DNA of 35,755 nt. Origin: Nitrospirota bacterium (lineage in GTDB: Bacteria; Nitrospirota; Thermodesulfovibrionia; Thermodesulfovibrionales; JdFR-85). The notes beneath the pieces are model-generated. The model was given only the letters and a program-made list of their open reading frames with translations. It was not told the origin of the DNA and ran no database searches. Below, piece by piece: positions 1-9,586 of the stretch (its first letter is position 1; each line of letters starts with the position of its first letter). A program made the position numbers and the translations under genes. The DNA lies in assembly GCA_013152485.1 (NCBI GenBank), contig JAADGG010000002.1, forward strand, positions 1-35,755, read 5' to 3'.

Positions 1-51
1 GGGTTCTTACCGGAGACCGACGGCGCCTTTTTCAGGCGGGTGGAGGCGTTG

Positions 52-834
52 TCAGTTGTCCGTCTTCAACTGTATCCTTTGGATTGACGTCGACCGGCCG
101 GTCTTCTCGTCGATTTCCACGATCACTCCTGAAAGCACGCCTATTCCTTTTGCGGTCTCGAACTTTCTCGGCATCTGGGTGAGGAACTTGTCGATGATCT
201 GGTCAGCGGCAACCCCTATGACCGAATCAAAAGGTCCGGTCATTCCTACATCCGTTATGTAGGCCGTTCCGTTCGGGAGTATCTGTTCGTCAGCGGTCTG
301 CACATGCGTATGGGTGCCGAGAACGGCCGAAACCCTGCCGTCCATGTAACGGCCGAAGGCTATCTTCTCTGATGTTGCCTCTGCGTGCATGTCCACGATT
401 ATCATGTCGGTCTCCTTCTTGAGGCGTTCGACCTCGGTCTCTGCAGTCCTGAAAGGACAGTCCATCGCATTCATGAAGATGCGTCCCGAGACGTTCAGAA
501 CACCAACCTTCCTGCCGTTGAGATTGTATATGATGCTGCCGGCACCGGGGACTCCGGGGGGGTAGTTGACCGGTCTCAGGATCCGGTCCTCCTTTACGAG
601 CAGTGCTACGGCCTCTTTCTTGTCCCAGATATGGTTGCCCGAGGTCATGACATGGATGCCGCAGTTGAAGAGCTCGGCTGCGACCTTTTCGGTTACACCG
701 AAGCCGCCCGCTGCATTCTCGCAGTTGGCGACCGTCAGGTCTATCTTGAATCGGCTGATCAGTGCCGGCAGAAAGGCCTTCACGGCCTTTCTGCCGGTCT
801 TGCCGACGATGTCACCTATCAGCAGGACCCTCAC
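52..834 (-). CDS. ymdB: YmdB-family metallophosphoesterase (TIGR00282 type)
   Basis: A 260-residue calcineurin-like phosphoesterase, the usual length for the YmdB family, whose members hydrolyse 2',3'-cyclic nucleotides and affect RNA turnover and biofilm behaviour. The dimetal site is visible: D8 in LIGDIVG, E39-N40 in CENAAGG, N67-H68 in SGNHIWDK, H150 in MHAEATSEK, and H175/H177 in GTHTHVQ. The start codon is GTG, and only a weak purine-rich stretch (AGGGTG) lies about 11 nt upstream. It is the last gene of rarA-rny-ymdB, 63 nt after rny. The rny-ymdB pairing is widely conserved, so a shared role in RNA metabolism is a fair inference. A 6-bp hairpin (863-888) sits in the gap and could set the relative levels of the two proteins. 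Confidence 0.93.
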   Translation of the reverse strand: MRVLLIGDIVGKTGRKAVKAFLPALISRFKIDLTVANCENAAGGFGVTEKVAAELFNCGIHVMTSGNHIWDKKEAVALLVKEDRILRPVNYPPGVPGAGSIIYNLNGRKVGVLNVSGRIFMNAMDCPFRTAETEVERLKKETDMIIVDMHAEATSEKIAFGRYMDGRVSAVLGTHTHVQTADEQILPNGTAYITDVGMTGPFDSVIGVAADQIIDKFLTQMPRKFETAKGIGVLSGVIVEIDEKTGRSTSIQRIQLKTDN

Positions 835-897
835 GGTCGAGAAGCACCCTGACGGATGTTCGAGCGGTAAATGCTCAGCCGTACCGCTGAATGGTCT

Positions 898-2460
898 CTA
901 CTTCGCATAATCGACAAATCTCGTCTCCCTTATGACCATGATCTTTATCTGCCCGGGATAGGAGAGTTCAGACTGTATCTTCTTGGCGATCTCCCTCGAT
1001 ATGAGCGACGACATCTCATCCGACACATCCTCGGGTTTCACGATGATCCGGATCTCCCTGCCGGCCTGTATTGCATAGCACTTGTCCACCCCGTCATATG
1101 AAGTGGCGATCTCCTCGAGCCGTTTGAGGCGCTTGATATAGTTCTCGATGCTCTCCCTTCTCACCCCGGGTCTTGCAGCTGAGAGCGCATCAGCCGCAGC
1201 CACGAGGGCCGACTCCACACACAGGGGTTCGATGTCTCCGTGATGGCATGCTATGGCGTTCAGCACGCGCTCGTCCTCACCGTATTTGCGGGCTATGTTC
1301 ATGCCTATCTCATGGTGCGGTCCCTCGACTTCGTGGTCCACCGCCTTGCCGATGTCATGGAGGAGGCCGGACCTCTTGGCCAGCTTTATGTCGACACCGA
1401 GCTCTCCCGCCATGAGTCCGGAAAGGTATGCGACCTCCCTCGAGTGCTGAAGCACGTTCTGCCCGTAGGAGGTCCTGTATCTGAGCCTGCCCAGGAGTTT
1501 TATGATATCGGGATGGACGCCGCTCAGACCGAGATCGAAGACCGCCTTTTCACCTTCCTCCCTTATGGCAGCCTCGACCTCTTTTCTTGCCTTCTCGACC
1601 ACTTCTTCTATCCTGGCGGGATGGATCCTGCCGTCTGCTATCAGGCGTTCGAGGGATATCCTGGCCACTTCCCGCCTTACCGGATCGAAAGACGACAGGG
1701 TTACCACCTCGGGGGTGTCGTCGACTATGAGATCCACGCCGGTTGCAGCCTCGAGCGCCCTTATGTTCCTTCCCTCTCGTCCGATTATCCTCCCTTTCAT
1801 CTCGTCACCGGGCAGTGTTACAGCCGTTATGGTTGCATCGGAGACGTAATCGCTCGCATATCTCTGGATCGCAAGGCTGATCACCTCTGCTGCCTTCTTC
1901 TCGGCAGTATCCCTGGTTTCATCCTCGATTCTCTTTATCAGCTTGGCGGCCTCGAACCTGGACTCCTCCTCGACACGGCGCAGGAGTTCCGCCCTTGCCT
2001 GCTCCTTGGTCAGGGACGATATCCGTTCGAGTACGGACGTCTGCTCCTTTATCAGGTTGGAAAGCCTGTTCTCCTTGTCCCTTATGGATCTGTCCCTCGA
2101 ATACAAATCCTTTTCCCTTCTGGTCAGGTCGCTCTCTCTCTTCTCCAGCTGTTCGAGTTTGCGTTCGAGGTGTTCTTCCTTGTTCCTCAGGCGCCTCTCG
2201 AGCTGGTTGAGCTCCTTGCGCCTCTCCCGAAGTTCCTTCTCGGCGTCGGACTTGGCTATGTACACTATGTCCTTTGCCTCCAGGGCCGCCTCTTTCTTGA
2301 TCTGTTCCGCCTCTTTCCTCGCCTCGTCCAGTATCTTCCGGGCCTCGGTATCCAGGGTCTGTCTCTTCTTCTCGGCGTTCGTCTTGTAGACAAAGAAAAA
2401 AATCAGAGACAGCACGGCCCCGAATACGAGCCCCGTCAGAATGGAAATGGATATATTCAT
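898..2460 (-). CDS. rny: Ribonuclease Y
   Basis: A 520-residue, full-length RNase Y, the membrane-anchored endoribonuclease that starts mRNA decay in bacteria that use it in place of, or alongside, RNase E. Visible order: one N-terminal transmembrane helix (about residues 5-26, ending FFFVYK); a long charged coiled coil (about 28-200); a KH RNA-binding domain around 208-270 with [15 protein letters not shown]; and an HD catalytic domain about 334-430 with H368-D369 in [12 protein letters not shown]. The start ATG overlaps the rarA stop by 4 bp (ATGA), and an AAGGAGG lies 11 nt upstream inside rarA, so translation is probably coupled. ymdB follows. Nothing is missing or odd. Confidence 0.97.
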   Translation of the reverse strand: MNISISILTGLVFGAVLSLIFFFVYKTNAEKKRQTLDTEARKILDEARKEAEQIKKEAALEAKDIVYIAKSDAEKELRERRKELNQLERRLRNKEEHLERKLEQLEKRESDLTRREKDLYSRDRSIRDKENRLSNLIKEQTSVLERISSLTKEQARAELLRRVEEESRFEAAKLIKRIEDETRDTAEKKAAEVISLAIQRYASDYVSDATITAVTLPGDEMKGRIIGREGRNIRALEAATGVDLIVDDTPEVVTLSSFDPVRREVARISLERLIADGRIHPARIEEVVEKARKEVEAAIREEGEKAVFDLGLSGVHPDIIKLLGRLRYRTSYGQNVLQHSREVAYLSGLMAGELGVDIKLAKRSGLLHDIGKAVDHEVEGPHHEIGMNIARKYGEDERVLNAIACHHGDIEPLCVESALVAAADALSAARPGVRRESIENYIKRLKRLEEIATSYDGVDKCYAIQAGREIRIIVKPEDVSDEMSSLISREIAKKIQSELSYPGQIKIMVIRETRFVDYAK

Positions 2461-3743
2461 TTCTGCTCAGACCTCCTTTTCTTCATTGTGTTTTTGATCT
2501 TCCGCTCATAACCTTCGTCAGATGGTTCATAAAACGTCCGTTCGTGTTCCAGGTACTTTTGTTCAACGTAGTGTCCGTTGTAATTGTGCGGATACTTGTA
2601 GCCGACGCCCCTTCCCAGCCTTTCGGCGCCTCTGTAATGGCTGTCCCGGAGATGTTCGGGCACCCTCTGCAGGGGCTCGTTTGCCACGGCATGGGCGGCT
2701 TTTTCGACCGCAGTGTATGATGCGTTGCTCTTTGGGGCGGTGGCCACATAGATTGCGGCCTGCGACAGGATGATCCTGCCTTCGGGCATGCCGATCTTTT
2801 CGACGGCCAGCATTGCCGACACGGCCACGTTCAAGGCAGCCGGGTCTGCGTTGCCGACGTCTTCCGAGGCGCAGACAACGATCCTTCTGGCGATGAACAT
2901 CGGGTCTTCGCCGGATGCGATCATCCTGGCGAGCCAGTACACGGCGGCATCCGGGTCGGAGCCCCGCATACTCTTGATAAACGCAGAAATAATGTCGTAA
3001 TGTTCATCTTCATCATAATAGAGACTGTTTTGCTGGAGGGCGTTCTTCACTCCCTCGCATGTGATGACGGCCTTCCGGCCCGAATCCCGAGTACAGGCGG
3101 TTATGAATGCCAGCTCGAGCATGTTCAGTGCCTTTCTGGCATCCCCTGAAGAACGGGCGGCGATGTAGTCCATTGCTGTGTCTTCAATCTCGATGTCGAG
3201 GGCCCCGAGCCCTTTTTCAGAGGATACGGCCCGCCCGAGCAGCAGCTTTATCTCTGCAGGTGAGAGGGGGGAGAACTCGAATATGACCGACCTTGAGGCG
3301 AGTGCAGGCACGAGGGCGAAGAACGGATTCTGGGTGGATGCACCGATAAGGACTATTTCCCCGGACTCGACATGTGGAAGGAGCGCATCCTGCTGGAGAC
3401 GGTTGAACCTGTGGATCTCGTCTACAAAAAGGATGGTTCTTGCCGCACCGGCAGAGGCGATTGCGTTGCGTATGTCCTTCACCCCGGCGGTAACGGCGTT
3501 GAGAGAGAGAAAACGGGCCTTCGTCTTCTTCGCTATGATCCTCGCCACGGCGGTCTTGCCCGTGCCGGGAGGTCCGTAGAGGATGAGGGAGACTATCCTG
3601 TCTTCCTCGATCAGTCTCCTCAGGGGCCTTCCCGCGCCGAGCAAGTCCTCCTGGCCCACGAATTCCCGTAGTGATTCAGGCATCATCCGCCATGCAAGCG
3701 GCTTGTCCTCGCGTTCTGTTTTCTCTGTCAAGAAGAGTTCCAT
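2457..3743 (-). CDS. rarA: Replication-associated recombination protein A (RarA/MgsA AAA+ ATPase)
   Basis: A 428-residue clamp-loader-like AAA+ ATPase that acts at stalled or damaged replication forks. Walker A GPPGTGKT is at 57-64, Walker B ILFVDEIH at 104-111, sensor 1 GASTQNP at 134-140, and a likely arginine finger in ALASRSV near 151. The C-terminal half carries the family's tetramerisation region ([17 protein letters not shown], then [13 protein letters not shown]). Length matches E. coli RarA (447) closely. It is first in the rarA-rny-ymdB operon. No good Shine-Dalgarno or sigma70 promoter was found in the 140 nt upstream, so the exact start is less certain than the identity. Confidence 0.95.
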   Translation of the reverse strand: MELFLTEKTEREDKPLAWRMMPESLREFVGQEDLLGAGRPLRRLIEEDRIVSLILYGPPGTGKTAVARIIAKKTKARFLSLNAVTAGVKDIRNAIASAGAARTILFVDEIHRFNRLQQDALLPHVESGEIVLIGASTQNPFFALVPALASRSVIFEFSPLSPAEIKLLLGRAVSSEKGLGALDIEIEDTAMDYIAARSSGDARKALNMLELAFITACTRDSGRKAVITCEGVKNALQQNSLYYDEDEHYDIISAFIKSMRGSDPDAAVYWLARMIASGEDPMFIARRIVVCASEDVGNADPAALNVAVSAMLAVEKIGMPEGRIILSQAAIYVATAPKSNASYTAVEKAAHAVANEPLQRVPEHLRDSHYRGAERLGRGVGYKYPHNYNGHYVEQKYLEHERTFYEPSDEGYERKIKNTMKKRRSEQK

Positions 3744-4187
3744 GATTCATTCTGTTGCGTATACACGACACGCACAACGTTCGCAGCGCGCCTCGGCCGG
3801 GGCCTCTCATACTACCCACCCGTTCGGACACACTCTCGATACACCGTGATTGTTCAATCTGTTATGGGGATAATACTTCCGGAGGGTCAGGAGGTCTGCT
3901 CTGTATGAACAAGTTCCAATAATGCGGCGCCTGGAGATGACGATCCGGCCTCGAACGTACAACTGCCGTATCCGGAACAGGTTCCCCCGGGCACCGGGAT
4001 CAGAAAACCTCTATATTTATCTATCTTGCCTCCAAAAGTATTAAACACCATAAAGATTATTGCATCGATTGCTATACGGAAAAAACAACTCAAAAAGAGA
4101 GAAACAACGGTTTTACGTATAACAATTTCGTATATCCGGTTGTAATCCGCGGTTTTAGATAGTAACCCACCCTGCGGTGTAGATGAA

Positions 4188-4299
4188 AAATTAGATCCCC
4201 TTAAATAAGGTGGGTGTCCTGAAGGGTGTTTAGGCTCCCCCACGTGCGATGGGGTATGCACACCACATCCCTTACCCAGACTCCCTAAAGATCTAATTT
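4188..4299. repeat. 112-bp imperfect inverted-repeat element (MITE-like or structured RNA)
   Basis: The ends are a perfect 10-bp inverted repeat: AAATTAGATC at 4188-4197 and GATCTAATTT at 4290-4299. Inside, AAGGTGGGTGT faces ACACCACATCCCTT as a partly paired second stem, and CCCC(CACGTGCGAT)GGGG forms an apical hairpin. The whole segment can fold into one long rod. It lacks an ORF and sits in an AT-rich gap, which suits a small non-autonomous element or repeat hairpin. Copy number elsewhere cannot be seen from this window. Confidence 0.4.
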
Positions 4300-4429
4300 G
4301 CGGGATCAACTTTTCCATCTTAATCACCAGCAGGGCAGGTATAATCAGCCCTTATTAATTTATAACAGAAAAAAAGGCCCTCCCGTGGCAAGGTTAATTT
4401 TTACACGCCGGCGCAGAGGGTTTCAAAAT

Positions 4430-4458
4430 GTCATTAAGCGGACTGTTTTTTCTATAAT
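4430..4458 (+). promoter_or_regulatory. Possible promoter for mobA operon
   Basis: A perfect -10 hexamer TATAAT at 4453-4458 lies 37 nt before the mobA start. The -35 (GTCATT at 4430-4435, 17-bp spacing) is poor, so this is a weak candidate supported mostly by the -10 and its position. Confidence 0.35.
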
Positions 4459-4495
4459 ATGCAGTATCTGAATCTGTTGATGCAGGGATGGACGG

Positions 4496-5092
4496 ATGAC
4501 GGACATTACAGGTGTTATTCTGGCCGGCGGAGACAACAGCAGGTTTCCCGTCAACAAGGGGTTCCTCTGTGTGGGAGGGGAACGCATAATCGAAAGGACG
4601 CTGAGGCTGTTCAGGGAGATGTTCGGATCGGTTATGATCAGCACGAACACCCCGGAACACTACTTTTTTTCCGGCGAGAGGATGATCGGTGACATTTTTC
4701 CGGCCAAGGGCCCCATGGGCGGCATATACTCCGCCCTCCTCAATTCAGCCACCGAGAGGATCTTCGTTGCCGCCTGCGACATGCCCTTTTTGAACCCGGC
4801 CCTGGTAAGATACCTCTCGGACATCGCCTGCAGCGCAGACGTGGTGATATGTTCTTTTGAAGGAACACTGCACCCCCTTTTCGGGATATACGGAAAGGGG
4901 GTCCTGGAGCAGCTCGAACATCACCTGAAAGAGGGGATGACCGGGCTGGGAAGGTTTGCCTCGGACTGCGGAGCCCGAATAGTCCACGAGGAGGAGATCA
5001 AAAAGATAGACCCTGAAGGCGCCAGTTTTGTTAATATAAATACGGTCGGGGATTTCAATAAGTTCATAGGAGGACGGATATGTTTGGGTTAG
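4496..5092 (+). CDS. mobA: Molybdenum cofactor guanylyltransferase
   Basis: A 198-residue nucleotidyltransferase that would transfer GMP from GTP onto molybdopterin to give the guanine-dinucleotide form used by DMSO-reductase-family oxidoreductases. The N-terminal nucleotide loop reads [13 protein letters not shown] (9-21), followed by GPMGG (72-76), the metal-binding ACDMPF (D95) and the C-terminal [10 protein letters not shown], which matches the usual F-x-N-x-N-T motif. The start ATG has GGGA about 8 nt upstream. It overlaps tatA by 13 bp. Sitting next to tatA makes sense because many molybdoenzymes are Tat substrates. No other cofactor genes are nearby. A related sugar-nucleotide or MobA-like transferase is the main alternative. 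Confidence 0.85.
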   Translation: MTDITGVILAGGDNSRFPVNKGFLCVGGERIIERTLRLFREMFGSVMISTNTPEHYFFSGERMIGDIFPAKGPMGGIYSALLNSATERIFVAACDMPFLNPALVRYLSDIACSADVVICSFEGTLHPLFGIYGKGVLEQLEHHLKEGMTGLGRFASDCGARIVHEEEIKKIDPEGASFVNINTVGDFNKFIGGRICLG

Positions 5093-5313
5093 GGATGCAG
5101 GAGTTGATAATTGTCTTGATCATCGTGGTCATCCTCTTCGGAGCATCCAGGTTGCCGGAGTTGGGCAAAGGGATCGGGCAGGCGATAAAGAATTTCAAGA
5201 AGGCTACGAGCGAGCCCGACGAGATCGACGTCACCCCCAAGAAGCCCGTGGAGAAATCTTCAGCGGAACCACGCACGGAAGAGAAGACTGAAGATCAGAA
5301 GCAGAATGCCTGA
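5080..5313 (+). CDS. tatA: Sec-independent translocase subunit TatA/E
   Basis: A 77-residue TatA/TatE-type protein: a short N-terminal transmembrane helix ([13 protein letters not shown], about 8-20), the conserved F-G hinge (20-21), the amphipathic helix [21 protein letters not shown], then a charged disordered tail. This is the pore-forming part of the Tat system that exports folded proteins with twin-arginine signals. A strong AGGAGG lies 6 nt before the ATG, inside the mobA 3' end. tatC is not in the window. The Tat-signalled cytochrome at 15035-15775 is a local candidate substrate. Confidence 0.93.
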   Translation: MFGLGMQELIIVLIIVVILFGASRLPELGKGIGQAIKNFKKATSEPDEIDVTPKKPVEKSSAEPRTEEKTEDQKQNA

Positions 5314-6422
5314 TGACGGAGATGCAAAGGGGGGCCGTAGTAGAGATTAACCTCGATAATCTGTCGTTCAACCTAAACCTGATACGGGAGAAGGTCGGGG
5401 ACAGGGCCGTCATTCCCGTGGTGAAGGCCGATGCATACGGGCACGGCGCGGTTGAGATATCTGAAAGACTCGTCCGTTATGGAATAGACACGCTTGCGGT
5501 GGCCTACACCTCGGAGGCCGTAGAGCTGCGCAAGGCGGGTATCGGCTCACACATAATCGTGCTGTTCGATACCGAGGTGACCGAAGAGATATTGGAGTAC
5601 AGGCTTACCCCTGTCATAAACTGCCTGGAGACCGCACGGCGACTGTCCGGTCTTGCCGAGAGACGGAAGAGGGAGATAGGGATACACATCAACGTGGACA
5701 CCGGCATGGGTAGACTGGGATTCACTTCCTGGGAGACCAAGAGGGCGGTGACGGAGATCGCCTCCCTGAAGGGGCTCAGGATAACGGGGCTGATGAGCCA
5801 CTTCTCCGATGCCGATCTTGCCGACAGGGCTGTTGCAGCAGGGCAGGTCGAGCGGTTTTCAGAAGTCAGCTCCCACCTGCAGGGCATGGGGATCAATCCG
5901 GTCCGTCATATCGCAAACAGTGCCGCGGTCATGACACTTCCCGAGTCCTACCTTGATGCCGTCAGGCCCGGACTCCTGCTTTACGGATGCAACCCATACT
6001 CTTCCGTGAAGGTGCGCCCCCTGATGAGCGTAAAGACGAGGCTTCTTGCCGTGAGAAGGATAAAGAAGGGGATGTCGGTAAGCTACGGAAGGACCTTTAT
6101 CGCGATGCGCGATACTGTGGTCGGCGTATTGCCGGTGGGCTATGCCGACGGCCTTATGAGGTCTGCCTCGAACAACGCCGAGGTTGTTGTAAGGGGGAAG
6201 AGGGCACCGGTGATCGGAAGGGTCTGCATGGACCTCACCATGATCGACCTGACCGATATAGGCGGCGTGAAAGAGGGCGACGAGGTGGTCATAGTAGGCT
6301 CACAGGGCAGGGAGTCCGTTTCGGTGGAGGAGCTTGCTGCAAAGGCAGGAACCATCGCCTATGAGATTCTTACTTCGATAGGATCGAGGAACCGGCGTAT
6401 CTATCTGGAGAACGGGCATTAG
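5313..6422 (+). CDS. alr: Alanine racemase
   Basis: A 369-residue PLP enzyme that interconverts L- and D-alanine for peptidoglycan. The PLP lysine is K38 in VVKADAYGHG. Phosphate-binding VRPGLLLYG is near 217-225, the second catalytic tyrosine is Y258 in SVSYGRTF, and GYADG and GRVCMD follow in the C-terminal barrel. Both active-site bases are present, so it should be active. The start overlaps the tatA stop by one base (TGATG). An in-frame ATG three codons later (5322) is an alternative, but neither start has a clear Shine-Dalgarno, suggesting translational coupling. mlaE follows after 23 nt. Confidence 0.95.
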   Translation: MTEMQRGAVVEINLDNLSFNLNLIREKVGDRAVIPVVKADAYGHGAVEISERLVRYGIDTLAVAYTSEAVELRKAGIGSHIIVLFDTEVTEEILEYRLTPVINCLETARRLSGLAERRKREIGIHINVDTGMGRLGFTSWETKRAVTEIASLKGLRITGLMSHFSDADLADRAVAAGQVERFSEVSSHLQGMGINPVRHIANSAAVMTLPESYLDAVRPGLLLYGCNPYSSVKVRPLMSVKTRLLAVRRIKKGMSVSYGRTFIAMRDTVVGVLPVGYADGLMRSASNNAEVVVRGKRAPVIGRVCMDLTMIDLTDIGGVKEGDEVVIVGSQGRESVSVEELAAKAGTIAYEILTSIGSRNRRIYLENGH

Positions 6423-6445
6423 TTCCGCAACCGGGGGTGGCATGA

Positions 6446-7216
6446 ATGAATCCAATTGAGATGCTCGGAAGAATGATCATCGGGTTCACCAGGGAGCTCG
6501 GCAGTGTACTGATCCTGCTCTCTGTCGCTCTGAAGCAGCTCGTGATGCCGCCATACGAGATAAAAAACACGTTCAAACAGATGCTCGAGATAGGTATCAG
6601 GTCGCTGCCCGTGGTTTTCATAACGGCTGTCTTCACGGGCATGGTCCTGTCGCTTCAGACCTATACGGGGTTCAAGCGTTTCGGAGCGGAGACACTCGTG
6701 GGAACGGTCGTGGCCCTCTCCATGACTCGGGAACTGGGCCCGGTCCTCACCGGGCTGATCGTTGCGGGAAGGGCGGGGGCGGCCATGGCTGCCGAACTCG
6801 GAACAATGAGGGTGACCGAGCAGATAGACGCACTCGAGACCCTTGCCACCAATCCCGTGAAGTACCTGGTTGTACCGAGGTTCATATCCGGGGTACTGAT
6901 GCTCCCGGCCCTTGCCATTGTTACGGACATAGTGGGGATCATTGGCGGCTTTGTCGTCAGTGTCGGACTTTTCGGTGCAAACTCGGTCTCGTACTGGAAC
7001 AAGACGTGGGACTACCTTGAGCTGGACGACATATACAGCGGCCTGATAAAGGCGTCATTTTTCGGTGCCTCCATAGCCCTTATAAGCTGCTACAAGGGGT
7101 TCTATACCGAGGGCGGCGCCGAGGGGGTCGGAAAGGCGACGACAGGGGCGGTTGTCTTGTCATCCATGACGATACTCGTTTCAGACTATTTTCTGTCTGC
7201 CTGGCTGTTCAGGTGA
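6446..7216 (+). CDS. mlaE: MlaE-type ABC transporter permease (phospholipid transport)
   Basis: A 256-residue integral membrane permease of the MlaE/TrgD1 family, partner of an MCE protein and an ATPase in moving phospholipids between inner and outer membranes. Hydrophobic segments fall near 50-70, 84-108, 145-175, 195-215 and 235-255. The hallmark cytoplasmic coupling stretch is AGRAGAAMAAELGTMRVTEQ (107-126), followed by IDALETLATNP. A GGGGGTGG stretch about 6 nt upstream can serve as ribosome site. mlaF and mlaD follow directly; MlaA, MlaB and MlaC homologues are not in the window. Confidence 0.92.
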   Translation: MNPIEMLGRMIIGFTRELGSVLILLSVALKQLVMPPYEIKNTFKQMLEIGIRSLPVVFITAVFTGMVLSLQTYTGFKRFGAETLVGTVVALSMTRELGPVLTGLIVAGRAGAAMAAELGTMRVTEQIDALETLATNPVKYLVVPRFISGVLMLPALAIVTDIVGIIGGFVVSVGLFGANSVSYWNKTWDYLELDDIYSGLIKASFFGASIALISCYKGFYTEGGAEGVGKATTGAVVLSSMTILVSDYFLSAWLFR

Positions 7217-7276
7217 GAAAACCGGTGTTGCAGCATGGGAAGCTTTCCCGCATTGACTGCAACCTGCTAAAGTAGA

Positions 7277-8035
7277 ATGATAAACATTGAAGACCTGCAT
7301 AAGTCTTTCGGTGACAAGGAGGTCCTCAGGGGTGTCGATCTCGAGGTACAGGCCGGTGAGAGCATGGTCGTTATCGGAGGCAGCGGCTCGGGCAAGAGTG
7401 TTCTGATAAAGCATATAATCGGACTGCTGAGGCCCGACAGCGGCCGGGTGACCATAGAAGGGGTGGACATATCTTCGTTGAAGGAAAAAGAGCTGTACGA
7501 GGTGAGGAGAAGGTTCGGCATGCTCTTTCAGGGGGCGGCCCTTTTCGACTCCCTGACCGTTTGGGAGAATGTCGCCTTCACCCTGATGCGACACGGCAAG
7601 GTGTCCGAAGACGAGGCAAAGAGCATAGCCTCGGCAAAGTTGAGGCTTGTCGGCCTAACCGGAATAGAGGACCTGATGCCCTCGGAACTCTCCGGCGGGA
7701 TGCGCAAGAGGGTGGGGTTGGCAAGGGCCATTGCTCATGAGCCGGAGATAATACTGTACGATGAGCCGACCACCGGGCTCGATCCCATAATGGCTGATGC
7801 GATCAATGACCTGATCATAGAGCTCAGGGAGAGACTTCACGTGACTTCTGTTACGATAACTCACGACATGAAGAGTGCATACAAGATTGCAGACCGCATC
7901 GCAATGCTTTACGAAGGCCGAATAATAGAGACCGGCTCACCTGAGGAGATCAGGAACACATCAAATCCGGTTGTACGGCAGTTTATCACGGGAAGTGCCG
8001 TCGGTCCGATCAAAATCGAGGGAGTCACCAGATGA
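7277..8035 (+). CDS. mlaF: MlaF-type ABC transporter ATP-binding protein
   Basis: A 252-residue ABC ATPase that powers the MlaE permease. Walker A GGSGSGKS is at 34-41, the Q-loop at Q85, signature LSGGM at 138-142, Walker B IILYDEP at 158-164, and the switch histidine H196 in TITHDM. The signature LSGGMRKRVGLARA is the form usual in MlaF-type ATPases. It starts 60 nt after mlaE with only a weak purine stretch (AGTAGA) in front, and overlaps mlaD by 4 bp (ATGA), so the transporter is one transcription unit. Confidence 0.93.
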   Translation: MINIEDLHKSFGDKEVLRGVDLEVQAGESMVVIGGSGSGKSVLIKHIIGLLRPDSGRVTIEGVDISSLKEKELYEVRRRFGMLFQGAALFDSLTVWENVAFTLMRHGKVSEDEAKSIASAKLRLVGLTGIEDLMPSELSGGMRKRVGLARAIAHEPEIILYDEPTTGLDPIMADAINDLIIELRERLHVTSVTITHDMKSAYKIADRIAMLYEGRIIETGSPEEIRNTSNPVVRQFITGSAVGPIKIEGVTR

Positions 8036-9528
8036 GAAGAGTCAGTACGGAGCTGAAAGTGGGGGTGTTTGCGCTGGTTGTCCTGTCGGTCCTTTCCTAC
8101 ATGACCTTCAAGGTCAGCGGCAAGGACTGGCTGCGTAAGGAGGGCTATACCGTCTATGTCTACTTCTCCAACATCTCGGGCCTTGACGAGAAGACGAAGA
8201 TAAAGGTGGCGGGTGTTGACGCCGGGGTTATAGACAAGGTGACCCTCGAGGGGAACAGGGTGAGGCTGACGTTGCGGATATATCCCGAGATCAGGCTCTA
8301 CGGAGATGCCGTGGCCTCCATAAAAACATCGGGCCTGCTGGGAGACAAGTACCTCGACATAAGGCCCGGCAGGGGGGAGGCAGAGCTCAAGGAAGGCGAC
8401 ATGATCCGCAATGTGCACGAGCCCATGGACATCGATGACATGATTTACAGGCTTGCGAGTGTCTCCGACAGCTTTCAGACACTTACGAAGAACATAAACG
8501 ATGTGCTGGGCACCGAAGAGACCAAGCAGGCACTGAAAGAGACGGCGAATAATCTTGCAAGGCTGACCGAAAACCTCAATAATGCGATAACCGTCAATGA
8601 CAAGCGCTTGAGGGAGACCCTCGAAGGCATAAACACCCTGACGGCGTCGATCAACAGGCTGGTCGAGGACAACAGAAACGAGATCTCGGCTACGGTGAGC
8701 AACCTCAAGGAGGTGACTGCAGAGGCCCCTGCAATGGTCAGGGAACTGGAGGCGGCCTCGCAGGAGCTCAAGGACCTCCTGAAAGAGAACAGGCCCAAGA
8801 TTGCAAAACTGATGGAGAAGACCGACAGGACCATGTCGTCGGTCCAGAAGGTGGCGGAGAAGATAGAAAAGGGAGAGGGGACCATAGGCAAGCTCGTCAC
8901 GGACGAGAGGCTCTATGAATCAGTCAACAAGGCGGCCAAGGGTATAGAGAACACCATCTCCAGGATAGAGCGGTTCAGGACCATCATATCCTTCCAGGGG
9001 GAGTACCTGATGAGGACCGGTGACGGAAAGGGTTACTTCGACCTGACCCTGATGCCGAGGCCCGACAAGTATTACATCCTCGGCGTAGTGGACGATCCCC
9101 TGGGCAGTGTCACAACAACGAAGACGTTCACCTCCATAAACGGGGTGACCACTTTTGAAGAGGAAGAAGTCATCGAGAGGAAGATAGAGTTCACGGCCCA
9201 GTTTGCGAGGCGCTTCAAGGATTCAGCCCTGAGGATCGGACTCAAGGAGAACACCATAGGCCTTGGGTTCGACCAGTTCCTCATGAATGACAGGATGAAG
9301 CTCTCCGCGGACATATGGGATTTCGACAATGAAGAGGAGGGAGCCGGGAACCCGCACCTGAAGCTCGGAATGGACTACTACCTCTTCAAGAACCTCTTCG
9401 TCAGCGCCGGGGCCGACAATCTTCTCAACTCGAGATGGCGGGGTGTCTATCTTGGTGGCGGAATAAGGTTCGAGGATGAGGATTTCAAGTACCTGTTCGG
9501 CTCTCTGCCGAGTCTGTCCGTCAGGTGA
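8032..9528 (+). CDS. mlaD: MCE-domain lipid transport protein (MlaD-like) with beta-rich C-terminal extension
   Basis: A 498-residue protein, far longer than E. coli MlaD (183). Visible order: N-terminal transmembrane helix (about 9-28); one MCE domain (about 39-115, containing VAGVDAGVIDKV and SGLLGDKYLDI); a long helical, partly coiled-coil stalk (about 130-315); and a C-terminal beta-rich segment (about 317-498) of alternating hydrophobic and polar residues such as KLGMDYYLFKNLFVSAGADN. The tail resembles outer-membrane-barrel or barrel-plug sequences and could reach the outer membrane, replacing a soluble MlaC carrier. That bridging role is inference. It is the last gene of the transporter set. 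Confidence 0.88.
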   Translation: MRRVSTELKVGVFALVVLSVLSYMTFKVSGKDWLRKEGYTVYVYFSNISGLDEKTKIKVAGVDAGVIDKVTLEGNRVRLTLRIYPEIRLYGDAVASIKTSGLLGDKYLDIRPGRGEAELKEGDMIRNVHEPMDIDDMIYRLASVSDSFQTLTKNINDVLGTEETKQALKETANNLARLTENLNNAITVNDKRLRETLEGINTLTASINRLVEDNRNEISATVSNLKEVTAEAPAMVRELEAASQELKDLLKENRPKIAKLMEKTDRTMSSVQKVAEKIEKGEGTIGKLVTDERLYESVNKAAKGIENTISRIERFRTIISFQGEYLMRTGDGKGYFDLTLMPRPDKYYILGVVDDPLGSVTTTKTFTSINGVTTFEEEEVIERKIEFTAQFARRFKDSALRIGLKENTIGLGFDQFLMNDRMKLSADIWDFDNEEEGAGNPHLKLGMDYYLFKNLFVSAGADNLLNSRWRGVYLGGGIRFEDEDFKYLFGSLPSLSVR

Positions 9529-9586
9529 GACGCGGCGGGGCTTTGAACCATATGAAGCATGCTTAGTTGAAAGGAGGTGAAGAGTT

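Larger units (their letters stand above)
3744..4495. other. Gene-free region between divergent rarA and mobA
   Basis: About 750 bp with no convincing gene. The only long ORF (146 codons, minus strand, 3887-4327) has low-complexity, proline/glycine/serine-rich composition, no recognisable domain and no good ribosome site, so I do not call it. The middle (about 4000-4330) is visibly more AT-rich than the flanks and holds the inverted-repeat element at 4188-4299. The right end holds a possible mobA promoter. I saw no SRP, 6S, tmRNA or RNase P RNA signature here. Confidence 0.6.

Noticed and set aside
1-51. Partial gene at the left edge
   Set aside because: No start codon on the minus strand and too short to identify on either strand.
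1240-2511. 423-codon plus-strand ORF
   Set aside because: Antisense shadow of rny; the minus-strand product has full RNase Y motifs.
3887-4327. 146-codon minus-strand ORF in the rarA-mobA gap
   Set aside because: Low-complexity composition, no recognisable domain, no good ribosome site, and it runs through the inverted-repeat element.
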